From assembly GCA_000827495.1 (NCBI GenBank), contig KN817546.1, positions 62,001 through 126,000 on the forward strand: a DNA stretch of 64,000 nt, in the 5' to 3' direction. The notes below the pieces were generated by a model. The model ran no database searches. It was not told the DNA's origin and worked only from the letters and a program-made list of their open reading frames with translations. Shown piece by piece: positions 46,346-58,186 of this stretch; position 1 is the first letter of the stretch, and each line of letters begins with the position of its first letter. A program made the translations under genes and the position numbers. The stretch comes from Hypholoma sublateritium FD-334 SS-4 (lineage: Eukaryota; Basidiomycota; Agaricomycetes; Agaricales; Strophariaceae).

Positions 46346-46492
46346 ATATTTAAATACTGAATAGTATTCTATTGTGCAAAGTTTGAGCGAGTACTTACTT
46401 TTATTGGACTTAGAACTAGCCGCAGTATCTTGTCCAAATCTTATCTAATGCATCATAATGAACTGGTTTGTTGGTTTGCTTGCCAAGAAGAT

Positions 46493-46511
46493 CACGTGCG
46501 TGGGGCGGAAA
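46493..46511 (+). repeat. Right arm of 19-bp inverted repeat (E-box core)
   Basis: CACGTGCGTGGGGCGGAAA, the exact reverse complement of 45781-45799. It lies about 380 nt upstream of the helicase start. No target-site duplication is seen outside the arms. Confidence 0.8.
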
Positions 46512-46892
46512 GTCGCCAACTGTGAGCGCGTCAAGCGGGTCACGAATTGAATGAATTTCAACCGTGATCGCGTACATAATCAAGCTGGCGAACGCGTGGG
46601 TGATGTCAATTTAGAACGTGCCGAGAACTTGAACCACTGGCCAACTTCACCTCCGCTCCTCCTCGACAAATTTCTCGTGAAAATCCGTCCTCGTTAAATA
46701 CCGCCCATCGAACCTCCTCGCTTGCATCCGAATCTCATCTGATTTGAATCAAACACGGTCCCACGGTACATATTTCCAAAAGTCCAATTCAACAAGTTCA
46801 ACAAGTTCAACTGCTACCGAGCACCAAAGTACTAGTAGCCCTTTTTTTCTTATATCACAGACTTGATTCTTAGGCTGTAGTCTCCAGTAAAG

Positions 46893-49800
46893 ATGGCATA
46901 TCATGGACAGCGTCGACAAGACACTTCTACTAGTAGTATGGACGACGTGCGGACTTCGGAACTTCATGCGCTTTCCACTCCCAGCATTGACGTTGAACAC
47001 ATCCTCCGAAGTTTGAACCCTCAACAGCTCAAAGGTGACCACTGAGTCCTGTTCTAGACATGCCCACACTTCCTCATATCTCCGGTGGCAGCTGTGAAGT
47101 TTGACCCATCCGTTCCCTTACAAATATTAGCCGGCCCTGGGAGTGGAAAGACGAAAGTTTGTATATTTTCCTGCAACATAATTCGGAGCTCATATGAATC
47201 AGGTCCTCATATCTCGGATTGTGCACTTGATTCTTTCACACAAAATCTCGCCTTCCTCTATATGCGCTGTTACATTCACCAACAAAGCGGCCAATGAAAT
47301 GCGCGAACGTCTGACGAAGATCATTGGAAAGTCGCAAACAAGTTCCTTGCAAATGGGAACATTTCACTCGCTATGTGCTAGATTTCTCCGAATGTACTCG
47401 CACCATGTGGATCTCGAAACAAACTTTACTATATGTGATGCAGATGAGAGGTCCTGATTTTCTTGTTTCTTTTTGATTATCTTTGGCTGATTTTCGTGTC
47501 AAATCTACAGCAAGAAACTGATCGCAGCTCTGCTCAAACCTTACAAAGAATATATAGTTGAAAATGATTTGACCCTCGCGGAGGGTCAAGTTGCATCGGT
47601 CATCTCTAAAGCAAAAGCTAAAGGATATTCGGCGGCGACCTATTGTCAGGAAATTATACCGTCTTTGAAAAATACCTCCAAAAGCAAATTATCCTTAGAT
47701 CCGACGATCCAAGAGAAGAAATGCGTTGAGCAGATCATGGCCGAAGTTTACACCGGCTACGAGCAGATTTTGAAGCAGAACAATGCTCTCGACTTCGATG
47801 ATCTACTGATATATGGCGTGAGGCTCTTTTCTCAGCACAGCGAATCGGTCCTTTGGTGCAAACACATTCTAGTTGATGAATTGTCAGTAAGGCTTCATTT
47901 CCTCGCTCCCTTTTTTGACTGATTTATCGCAGTCAAGATACTAATACAATGCAGTACGAACTCATGAAGTCGATAGCAATCAAACGGTGTATCACTATCG
48001 TTGGAGATCCCGACCAATCTAGTGAGTCAGGCAGTGGTTCTCAGACCACACAGTCTAATGACGGTATTCTCAGTATATGGTTGGCGCTCGGCTGAAGTGA
48101 TAAACCTTTCAAGAATGAGGGAAGGTAATGTATCTGTCAAAATTGATCAGTGTGTAAATGTTGACATCTGTCTAGACTTCTCCAACACACATCAAATACT
48201 TTTGGAACAAAATTATCGTTCTACTGCTGCAATACTAAGAGCATCGCTAGCTATTGTAGCAGAAGGTGTGTTATCATCTCCGCCACTTAACCCGACAGCC
48301 AAGACTGACCTATTCTCTTGTTCCAAGATAAAAAACGAATTCAAAAGTCGCTACACACGTCCAATCCATTGGGCTTCTCTCCTTTCATTGGCCAATTTGA
48401 ATCAGAAAAGGAAGAGGCTGCCTTCATCGCATTTGAGATCAAACGCTGCGCTGCTAATATGGGAGATGTTTTGCGATGGGGTGACTTTGTGGTTCTCCGT
48501 GAGTAATGCATACCTCTACTCGCATAACACGCTCATACTTAAGTCTTCATGTGGCTGAAAGTCCGCTTCAATGCCTTGTCTCGGCCTATTGAAAGCGCTC
48601 TGCAGAAAGAAGGGATTCCTTGCAGAATTTTAGGAGGGCACAAATTCTTTGAGCGAATGGAAGTGAGTTGAGCAATCCTTTAGCTTACGTCCTATTGGGC
48701 TAACGACAAATAGGTCAAAGACATTTTATCATACCTTCAACTTGCGGACAACCCAGATTTCAACCCTGCATTCATTCGTGCTATCAAATCACCTGCGCGA
48801 GGGACTGGCGATAAGGTTCGTGAACATCAAATAGATTATGTTTCATTTCGTGTCGCCCATATATATCCATCTCAGACACTCTCCGAAATTGCCTCGCGAG
48901 CAGCAGACCTGAAAATATCGCAGCTGCAGCTTGTTGAAAACATCCACGATAATAAAACCCCGGATATCAAGCCTCCCATCAAACGAAAGGCAGCCTCGTT
49001 CGTGCAAACAATCCGGTTTCTACGGAAGCTGGATAAAGAGGTATGTAGCTTGGCTATTTACTTTTCTACCAATGCTTACCAAACATTGAGCCAGAACGTA
49101 CTGCCTTCAGAAATGATTCGAAAGCTGGTCAATTCGATAAACTACGAGGATTATTTAAGGAAGACACAGCAAGACTGGGAAAGTCGATGGGAAAATGTAC
49201 AGGAACTCATTACATTCGCGAGTGAGGTAGAATCAGATGTTACATCCACAACCAAAAAACTCCCATTAGAACATCTTCTCAACGAAGCTGAGGAGACGAC
49301 GGGGGTGGCTGAAGAGTATGGGCTTTCGAATCCTACAGTTTTGCGCTGATTTCGGTATCTTATAGAAGGCAATCTATTTTGCGACAATTCTTGCAAGCTT
49401 CAATGCTTTCTTCCGAAGGTGATAACCAATCGGAAGAAGAAGGGAAGGAGGTCCGTAGTTCTTTTATACAGTAGCACCTTTCGCTCACTTCTGAGGAGTA
49501 GAAAGTAACCCTTTCAACTTGTCACGCGGCCAAAGGCTTAGAATGGCCAGTTGTCATTGTTCCATCGGGTAATGTCGCTGTCGAAAAACCTCTTGGTAAA
49601 TCTCTGAAAGCTATTAGTCGACCAGGATACTTTCCCATTTTACCGAACCGAAGACATCGAAGAAGAAAGGTATTTATATTCCACCTCAGCGCTGTAGGGG
49701 CGACATGATTCATATTTATTCTGCAGACGCTTGCTCTTTGTCGCGTGCACACGCGCACAATCTCTTTTGTATATTTCATACTCCCTTCGCCGACAAGTCG

Positions 49801-51284
49801 CGGGAAAAACGAAACAGAAGAAATTATCTGATTTTGTATCTGTGATACACGATAAAAATGAAGTTTGTTATACATCAATTTGTTCATGATGAAAACATCA
49901 GCTCATTTCTTTTTCAGGGATATTTTAGCCATGATGTGCCTCGTTTTTTACCTCAAGACCGTGCTGTTATCTCGAACGTTCTCAGGAGGCCTCTGCCGGA
50001 CGAGACAGACGTATTGAAAAAGCTTGCTGAAATGTAAGCTATGCAGTTTATTCTTATTTCCAACGCGTAAAAATGTGGCCTTATGCATAACTCCAGGACA
50101 TCAAGTGGTGTTCAAGTGCAATCTACGTTTCGCAGAGCAAACGATACTTTTTCTGCGATCTCGTTGACAGGTGTCAAATCTTCTGCCCAGTATGAAGGTA
50201 ATGTAGGGCATGTCTTCATATGTTTATGAACTCTAATACCACTTCTTGAGCTACAGGACACGCAGGAACCTCGTTCCAATACGCAGCACCTGATGTTCTC
50301 GCAACGCTGTCGGCATCCTTCATGAAAGATTACAGGAAAGCGGCGTTTAGTAATACTCCCGGGCAATCGACGAGATCGACGACTTTCCAGGCATCTTTTC
50401 TTTCTGCGTCTTCGATCGCGCAGGGTCTGTCTATTTCGCCCAGGGCGATGTCATCATCATTGCACATGGATCGTTCTGGGGAAGGATTTTCTCCACAGAT
50501 TACGGATTTTTCACGGCAGGGCCCTTCTGACTGGCCAATACAGAGCCAAAGTTCTCGTCAGCTTACGCTTGATCAGAAATGGCTTTCTTCCACTCATCAT
50601 AGAACTGGCACAATGACAGCAGAGAATGAGGCACACCTCTCAGCCTCTAGGACACAGCGTTCTAATTACACACGGCCTCTCCACAACGAAATAACGGCAG
50701 GTTTGACGATCTTGCCTATTTCTGGGTCCACTGTGCAGTCTGGCCATCAACCCTCACATTCGCCGTCTCTAAATCGAAGCGCCGGTGGAAGTCAGAGAGA
50801 CAATAATATAACTTCGCGGGAAGGAACACATTTTTCCCAAAGGAAAGAAAACGGCCCTACTTGTGCTACTATTTCGACTCACGGCACAAAGAGACTGGTA
50901 AAGGTGGCCCAGACATCCGGACAACAATCACTCGGTTCGAACGACAAGCGGCCCACACCCTCCGAGGACTACAATCTCAGGCCCGTGCGTTCAAACGAGG
51001 GGGAAACGACGGGAGTTCTCCTAGAGAAACAAGGTTCCGCCGATTGCAAGACAGATTGTATTGTGGGTGCTGTGACACCAAGAACAACGGTCTTGCCACA
51101 GCACACTGTACCCCGGCACGGCTTCGGTGGCGCCAAAACTCCTGTCCCACAGGAAGTCGTAAACGCATCTGATGGTTCTCATGCTCTCAATCAGCCCGCT
51201 CCCCAAGCTGGCGTCAAGCGAAGATTGGGGATGGGGCGAACAACCACTGGATATTCAAATAAAAAATTCAAACGCCCTGTGTAA
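46893..51284 (+). CDS. UvrD/Rep-family DNA helicase, Srs2-like
   Basis: ATG at 46893: MAYHGQRRQDTSTSSMDDVR. Superfamily 1A motifs in order: LNPQQLKAV (Q motif), ILAGPGSGKT (Walker A), CAVTFTNKAANEMRERL (Ia), GTFHSLCARFLRMYS, NALDFDDLLI, HILVDEFQDTNTMQYEL (Walker B, restored by an intron in DEF), ITIVGDPDQSIYGWRSA (III), LLEQNYRSTAAILRAS (IV), VTLSTCHAAKGLEWPVVIVP (V), RRLLFVACTRAQSLLYIS (VI). The C-terminal 380 residues are low-complexity, basic, Ser/Thr/Gln-rich and probably disordered, ending NKKFKRPV. Known: Srs2 strips Rad51 and unwinds 3'-tailed DNA in recombination and replication control. About 15 short introns; frame intact. Nuclear. Srs2 is the likeliest member because fungi carry few UvrD-type nuclear helicases. 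Confidence 0.9.
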
Positions 51285-52400
51285 AAAGTATGTATTTCGA
51301 ATTCCTTTTGCCTCCCGACGACTAACCTTCCGCGTAGTACGCACTGTAATTGTAATAACACTAGCACTAGACATTTGCCATTGAAATGTAGATTATTCAA
51401 CAAATCTACGACGAGAGCAAGGACTATGGTCATCTTTCGGAAGCCCTTCGGATCGTGATGGCAGAAACGATGAGCTGCGGCATTCTCAGAGTATCCCTAC
51501 ATTATCCTTTTTGGCTGAAAGCAGGGTCCCTGGGTACCACGCTGCCACCCGCCAAAGAGCAGATATTGAGCAAATCGGTTCAAGGTGCGTAATTGAATTC
51601 AAATTGACACGAAGTAGAAAAATAACGGAGCAATAAAACTGCCAATAACCGTGATAAGACCCACCTGTTACAGGATCTAGAGCGATATGTGATAGGCCCA
51701 AGAAGGTATTTTCAATGGGAGCCAACATGCACCCGCTATCTTCAACGATCTGGAGCAAAGGAATCAGCATGCGAATTGGACTGGCATAATGAAGTGAAGA
51801 ATAGATCAGGAGTCGAGGTAAGTATCCGCAGCAGCCCTAGGGCGCTTGGTAGTCTAACATGCTTTGACTGATGGCACAGGGCCCATCAGCTGAAGGAGAT
51901 TAAGAAGGAAGACTCACAATGAAATGAGCACGACGAGGTCGCGGTTGGAAAACAGAAGCGGGTTATGGTCGGACGCAAATTTTGTTGTGTTCGGAAATAG
52001 CCGATCGAAGACGGGCCGGGACTTCTCCCAATGGGGAATGATGACGGAGTGCACTGCTGCCTCATGTTAACGGCGAGGCAAGATCCCCTCTGGCTCTGTT
52101 TTGCCATTCTGGATATTCTTCTTATATTCTCGCTGAAGATTATCGCGATGCTTCCCATTTTTCTTAGCTCATGATCCTTCCTTTTTCCAGACCAATATAT
52201 TCGCGGGAGACCAAACGACCATTGTGAATTCCACCCGATATCTCCGCGCGGTAACCCCCTCTTGGTGGCGACAACACCCTACCTCGTGAGTGGCGGACAA
52301 CATGCGTCTAGCCCTGCTTAAAGCTCACTTTGGCGTGCTAGGTTTATCTTACTCCACCCTCTCGCTTCCATCCACTATTCCTGTCCTCTCGTAACAACAT
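51285..52400. other. Region between helicase and Hsp20 genes
   Basis: 1.1 kb. Plus-strand segments around 51385-51584 and 51674-51817 read somewhat like protein (HNEVKNRSGVE, then a gtaagt..acag intron to GPSAEGD at 51903), but I could not join them in one frame to each other or to the helicase end. They may be a small gene or alternative 3' exons. The last 200 nt are the Hsp20 promoter with a pyrimidine-rich leader. Confidence 0.4.
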
Positions 52401-53138
52401 ATGCCTGCCTACTCTCCTAACCGTAGAGCTGATAAAGGTATCCCGTCGCCCATCACGCCTGCTGTTACAGGCATCGATTACCCGACCAACGACGATGTTT
52501 CGACCGAACTTGAAGCGTATAGACACCGCGGGACGGCGCGCGCTTTGTACACCCACCCAAACATCGCTGGCTCGTCGATCGAAGACGTAGAACCTCCTGT
52601 CGATTCGCGGTCGCTAAATTTAATATGGGACACTATACGCTTGGAAAAGGAGAAGAAGATGGCCAAAGAACGTCCGAAAGTCCAGTCGCTCGAGGACGCC
52701 GGTCAGGACCTTCTCGCTACTGAGCAGGTGCCATTTCACATCCCGGTCATGGAGTCGCCTCCTCCTTTGTCGATGCCGAAGTCGTCGAAGAAAGTCAAGT
52801 CAATGTAAATTCTTCACTACTCTTTGGATGCAAAAGCTGAAGTGATTTACAGATCCAACTTCCGGGAGTCTACGGACGGGCGCGCAATCGTTGCCACTTT
52901 TGAGCTACCTGAGGTCGACAAACAAGATATACATATAAGCTTCCAGCGGAACAAACTCGTTCTCACTTGGGAGGTGGGCGAAATCACCGACTGGGAAGAA
53001 GAGGACGGCGTCGTGCTTCGAGAGCATGTAAGGAAGATGTACCATCGAACACTGCCGTTGCCAGAAGGGACACGGGTGCGTTTCATCGTTGACATAGATG
53101 ATAGACCTTACGTTGACGAACGCGTGCGTACGGTGTGA
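52401..53138 (+). CDS. Small heat shock protein (Hsp20/alpha-crystallin domain)
   Basis: ATG at 52401 gives MPAYSPNRRADKGIPSPITP. The N-terminal 130 residues are polar and unstructured. One intron (donor gtaaat at 52807, acceptor near 52852) joins KSKKVKSI to SNFRESTDGRAIVATFELPE. The domain continues VDKQDIHISFQRNKLVLTWE, then DGVVLREHVRKMYHRTLPLP; this is the beta-sandwich of alpha-crystallin domains. ELPEVDKQDI is the typical strand-turn motif. The usual GVL/I-x-I/V pattern is not present; the end is IVDIDDRPYVDERVRTV. Known: ATP-independent holdase chaperones. Length about 230 residues, longer than standard fungal Hsp20 because of the N-terminal region. I see no clear heat-shock element upstream. 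Confidence 0.85.
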
Positions 53139-53486
53139 CGTGTAGTTCGAAGAGATACACGCGCAGATGACCAGTAAAGGCCTTATTCTAAGATACCCAA
53201 ACATGCGCTGCTATAGAGTAGACGCTCGTTCCAGATCAGGGGATTCATAACTTTATAATATTGCTCTCGGATTGTAAATTATTCTCGGAAATTTTGTTCT
53301 TCAGCGCTTATAGTAAATTTATCCTAAAAGACTAATAGTACTATTTTTGAAACATTGCTTTCGTAGACAGTATTTACGACCTGATATCTATAAAATACTT
53401 CCAACAATTATGACTGCACTTGAGACGTAAAATGAAACAAGGCAGTAGACGACGTACATATGCCATGAATTTGACCGTGACGTTAT

Positions 53487-55866
53487 TCAAGTCGACACTA
53501 ATGTGATTCGATAATTTTCTTGTTCCAAAAGAGCAAAGAGGTCAGGGCTATTACTGGGGCGTGTTTCCGCCTCGCTCGGAAGCTGGCTGGGTTGAGTAAC
53601 AGTTAGTCTTCTTCCGCGAAGGATGGCAGAAGTTCCTATGTACGACATCGATAAGGTATGTTTTATACACGGCTAATCGAATATGATTACCTTCAGAATC
53701 TATTTTTCAAATATTATAAATAAGCTTTATCTTGCCATAAATTAACATGAGAAGGACGAAATTCATCTTACCATTGTTATTGTCAATGCGTGCAGTTCGA
53801 GTCTGTGAAGATCTCCTCGTGGTCTTTGATCGCCGGGGGTATTTATCCGCCTGCGTCGCCTCCGCGGGGGTCTGTGCATTGACGCTGCGGATAGTGTCTA
53901 AGAATTCGTCCATGAACGATCCCAGAGTTCTGAGGCGCTTCGTGGAGGCGGGCGTGCTTAGTCTCGTATCATCTTCTGGACCGCCGTTCGTAGTACCCAG
54001 CTGACTAAATGGAGGGCTGCGGACTGTGGACGGCTGCCGATGTTCATCGCTAAGTTCATATAACTGGACAGGGGATGTTATGGCCTCGTTTGCGCTGAGG
54101 GCGATAGGAGACAGGGTATTCGAGGAGATAGGGCTCGTCATAACAGGGCTTCCACGCGCTGTTGGTGGCTTGCGCGAAGGGGTCCAGATGTCGATGGAAA
54201 GTTGTTGGCTGGATTCGGTATAAGGATATTGTATTTCCTTCCTGGGCAAGACCGAGCTGTGCCGTTGTGAGTCACCGAGTGCTGTTTTTAGAGTCAACGG
54301 AACCAATTTCAATGCTGGTGCCAGTGCCGTAGAGCTTTGATTACGATCAGCGGCACACACACTGGCCATTATAGGAGTCCTACGAATAGTGGAACGATTA
54401 ACTATGCGGAGATATTATCAGCAGGGAGCACTTTGACCTATTGCTCAGCGGCACACCAAGCTGCAGCCCTCGTAAACCGGATTCAGGTGGTTTTTCCCTA
54501 CGGTGTTTAGGTTTCGCGACCGCTTCGTCGACCCGCGCTCTGTGCCAAAGATCTAGTGTTAGCAAAACGTCGCGGGGAGTAGCAGACGGCACCTCTTCTT
54601 CCGGAACAAGTTCGCATAGTCGGAGCACGTCTGGTCCATTGGAAGCAGCGTCAGTGGTAGATAATCTGATTCTCTTTCTGTGGCTCCCGGACACTTCCCC
54701 TTTGAAGTATTCGAAGGGAGCTTAGCGCCCAACAGCGAAGAACGTGTGCTCGGGCTCATGTCCGTAGACCACACCCAATTTTCCATAGGCAAGCGATCTA
54801 GGCTGTGCGACAAGACCGCAGATGAAAAATCGTGAGACGCGACTCTCGAGGGCCGTTGAAGCCTCGAGGAGAAACTAGCCGTGCGGATGGCTCTGGACTT
54901 CCTTGGATCCACCAGGTTCCAGCTTTTTCTCTTCGCGGGGGGCGTACTGGCGTGATTGGGTCCTGGAACAAAGCGCAAAGGAATACGAGTTGGGTCGAGT
55001 TCGTCTTGAGCAAAGTCATCGTCGGGGAGGCCATGTGTGGCAACAACAGCCTCATATATGCGCTCTTTTAAGGATTTTCTGTACTTCCTCCGCTTTCTCT
55101 TGATGCGAGGACTTTTTGAGAAGTTGCTAGCGGAAGGCGAACCGCGTCCCGATGAGGAAGCTGATTCGACACGGCTTGCCTGGCTGTCCTCGGATAGCAG
55201 AACACGAGTGACCTCTCTCGATCTCAGCTCTAGGATGTTATCGGCCTCGTGTCCGTTTTCGTGCTCATGTATAGCTCTAATTTTAGGAGAGACAGGAGCA
55301 GCGCCTCGAATGTCCTTTGATTTCAAACGTTTCCTGGCAGAGATTTTGCTGTGATATCTTTTGCGGGAATTTGGTCTCGATCGTGTTGACTGCTTTAGAT
55401 ATCCCTCTACTGTAAGAGCCTGCGGTGAATCCGAAGGTACGATGTTTGTGTTGTGATAAGGCACTGCGGCCGAAAGCGGACATTCGGGGACGGTGGGACA
55501 AGACATGCGTTTAGAGCGCGAGGAGACGAGTTCAGTCCATTCAACGGCCGACATATCGTCATCTTCTTCATCTCCTAAGCTAACTTCCCCAGAAGGTTGG
55601 TCAAGTTCGATTTCCTCGGGGCAAGAAGAGGGTATGACACAGGTCCTCCAGTCATCACAAGATAAAGTGTTGTTGTTCGCTCCCGTGGATTTTGGGGCAT
55701 GATGTTCATTGTCGTGTTGCAGAGCGTTTTGAGAAACATAGTAACCGAGGCACGGATCAACAGCATGAAGTACAGAAGGTCGACTGCGCTTGCGAGATAT
55801 CTAAACGGAATTGGAGATTCCAGTCGTCCAATCGGTTCAGCGTTCACGTACCACATAGTCTGACAT
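53487..55866 (-). CDS. Hypothetical basic Ser/Arg-rich protein
   Basis: ATG at 55866 gives MSDYV; an intron (gtacgt..tttag) joins ISRKRSRPSVLHAVDPCLGY. The protein is long (about 700 residues), polar and rich in Ser, Arg, Pro, with a basic run RIKRKRRKYRKSLKERIYEA that looks like a nuclear signal, followed by VVATHGLPDDDFAQDELDPT and LRFVPGPNHASTPPAKRKSW. Later exons: SGSHRKRIRLSTTDAASNGP, LELLTLDLW-like segment LLTLDLWHRARVDEAVAKPK, then MASVCAADRNQSSTALAPAL and TLGSFMDEFLDTIRSVNAQ. A last exon gives TSAILRGRRLTVTQPSQLPS and FALLEQENYRITLVST, stop at 53487. No known domain that I recognise. Conserved-looking islands suggest a nuclear, chromatin- or cell-cycle-linked protein. That is inference only. 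Converges with Hsp20. Confidence 0.7.
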
Positions 55867-58186
55867 CTTGTAGGCTTGAACGTTGTCGTGACAAGTTAAG
55901 CCCAGTTTACAGCAGGTTTACTGACAAACACCAGTTAGACAAGTTTCCGCCACCGTAGAATCAAGAAGAGTTGCCCATTCTCAGTACTTGATATCCGAAG
56001 CCAGTAATTGTCGAAAGTAAAGATAACTAGCTGGTAACCTCTTTGTTGTAGTCTTGTAGAGGTCGCGCTCAGATTCGAACTGCCAAGAAAGCTGCACCCG
56101 CGACTTGGAAGCTCGCCACAGGTCACGTCAAGTGCAGAAAGGTGCGATATAGTCCTTTCGAGGCCCTACAAATTCGAGGTGCAGCGAGAGTTATACTCAA
56201 GTTATACTAGCGATTTGCGAGCGATTCCAAGTTCGGAGAGAGTGTTCAACACAACTTCAGTGTGACTCGAGAGTCGAGACCCGACGCGTCCTCAACGGAA
56301 TCCCCCGCAAACGCGCCTGTCATTGTCACGTGCTTATCCGGGCCGGCGGCAAGCTATCGTGTCGCGAGTCGCGACCACGCGTGCGCGGCGGTGCTGCTTT
56401 CTTCTGTTATCGCAAATTACACAGAACTACGCCTAAATATGCCCATGTAAGGAACCAATTACATATATGAAATTTCTGTCTAGAACCACATCGAAAACAA
56501 CCACGACGCGCTCGTATAAGTGTAAAATCGAGTTCAAATCAAGTTCAAGTTCGATTCTACGGCGGTGTTCGGGTCTGTCCACTGTCCTAGCTTCATCATG
56601 GCCCCGTTCCCAAGATATGTTAGCGTCAGGTTTGAGGTCATATTTTTCTGAGTTTCAAACGCGGAAAGCGTACCGGAAGGCAAAGCGTGTTATCATTTGG
56701 TCAAGGATGTGTAAGTACACCCCTTTGATTAGCCTCTACAGTCATTCACCGGTCAATGGGTTACACCACTCAATGGGTCATACCCCATTTCTGACTTCAT
56801 TTTTGAAGCTATTGCTATAATCTTTTCTGTATTACATGTCAATATATAATCTTTTCTATATCCCAGGAGGGATAAGCAGTAAGTTGTTTGGATGTTCCTA
56901 TAAGTGCGGATTAGTGGTTTTCCCATCAAAATAAGAACTTCATTTGGGAAATATCTCATCCCACTGTATATAAAAGCCAAATTTTCCGCGTGAAGATGTT
57001 TTAATTTTGCTCAATAAGAATTATAAGCCACTTAATAAATATTTTGAGTGAACAGGTGTACCAGAAATGACCCAAACGGTGGTATTTTGGACAAGTTCGA
57101 CGACAAGATAAGAAATGTCACATTGTGTCACAGTTTCCATATTCGGATATCACAAAATTCCGCAGTCAAAACCATCAGAGGGGATATTCAGGGGATATAA
57201 GGTAGCTGATTTTATGGAGGAAAGTGGCGGGGAGGAGGACATCGATGAGGACGACGATGAAGGGAACGACGAAGAGACGAGGAACAGTGATGGCGGAGAT
57301 GGTGACTAAGCCGGAAATTTCCCAAATGGGCAACGTGACAGGTGCCCCATTGACTGGGATGAGCTGATCTTGCCTCAACCGACTGATAGCATGCGATAGC
57401 CCTTTCAACATTGATATTTTATCATTTTTAGTACATAGTATAAAACATATGATTCACATGCAGAGGCCTATTCAGTCAGATTAATTTAAATGAGTGAAGA
57501 CAGTGACCATGGCCCGAATCTAATTTGAGTGCCCCATTGACCGGTGAATGACTGTAAAGGAAAGGCACGAGGATAACACAAAAATATATGCGCATAGTTT
57601 CTCAGGTTTCACAATACGGGGCCTCCGACTGGTGCGATACACCAAGAATCGATGCTATCAGACTGCGGTGGTACTTACTTAGAAGGACATCGTTTCACCG
57701 GAAGATAAGCTTGATGGATGTGCATTGGCTGTGCGCGCTGCGGGGCGCGCGGCCGCTCACCCGGGTAGGTATACCAGGAAGGAATGTCGCAGGTGAGGCG
57801 GCGAGGAAGGCACACGCGCGCGAAGCGAGGCGTTGGAAATTGGGCTGCGATGCCGAGATGCCGGGGAGGGGGGAGACGGTTGGGGTGTGGATCGTGCATC
57901 CTGCAGACCTGATATCATATTCAACCAGCGCTGTTGTCTTCGAGTCACCCATCACCTCGCGCCCCCACCACGCCGTTCGCTCATTGCGCAACGCTCCCTA
58001 CGCGCGTCTGGTCCACCATCACGCTGGCCCTGCCGGCCTGTTCTCCCCCCGCTTATATATAACACGTCATAGCGCGCACACTCTTGCTTCACACCGACCT
58101 CCTCAACAGCTCACATTAACCAGGAAGATCCCACCCTGCCGACCGCGTTACCGCACAATCCCTCCGGTTCCTTGACAGATTAGAAC
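55867..58186. other. Large divergent region with a DNA-transposon relic
   Basis: 2.3 kb between divergent genes. Holds a TA-flanked inverted-repeat element at 56737-57556. Right of it, 57557-58186 is GC-rich, with a pyrimidine-rich leader before the transporter start. Open frames there (for example 57588-58175) show no motif. Confidence 0.55.
56737..57556 (+). mobile_element. Short Tc1/mariner-type DNA element (MITE or deletion derivative)
   Basis: A 22-bp terminal inverted repeat CAGTCATTCACCGGTCAATGGG (56739-56760) is matched exactly on the opposite strand at 57533-57554. Both arms are flanked by TA (56737-56738 and 57555-57556), as expected for a TA target-site duplication. CAGT-starting ends and TA duplication fit Tc1/mariner (pogo-like) elements. 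The inner ~770 bp is AT-rich; near 57115-57309 a short frame ends in an acidic tail (DIDEDDDEGNDEE), but no transposase catalytic motif is visible. Further CCATTGA-type motifs lie just inside each end. Non-autonomous today. Confidence 0.75.

Larger units (their letters stand above)
45085..46892. other. Divergent region between exchanger and helicase
   Basis: 1.8 kb holding both promoters. It contains a 19-bp inverted repeat with E-box cores at 45781-45799 and 46493-46511, a third related site near 45738, and a broken open frame at 45959-46345 between them. No other coding signal. Confidence 0.55.

Noticed and set aside
56070..56125. AGATTCGAACTG resembling a reversed tRNA B-box
   Set aside because: No matching A-box at the right distance and no acceptor stem pairing could be found on either strand.
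57588..58175. Plus-strand 195-codon frame upstream of the MFS gene
   Set aside because: GC-rich promoter/leader DNA, His/Arg/Pro-rich translation without motif.
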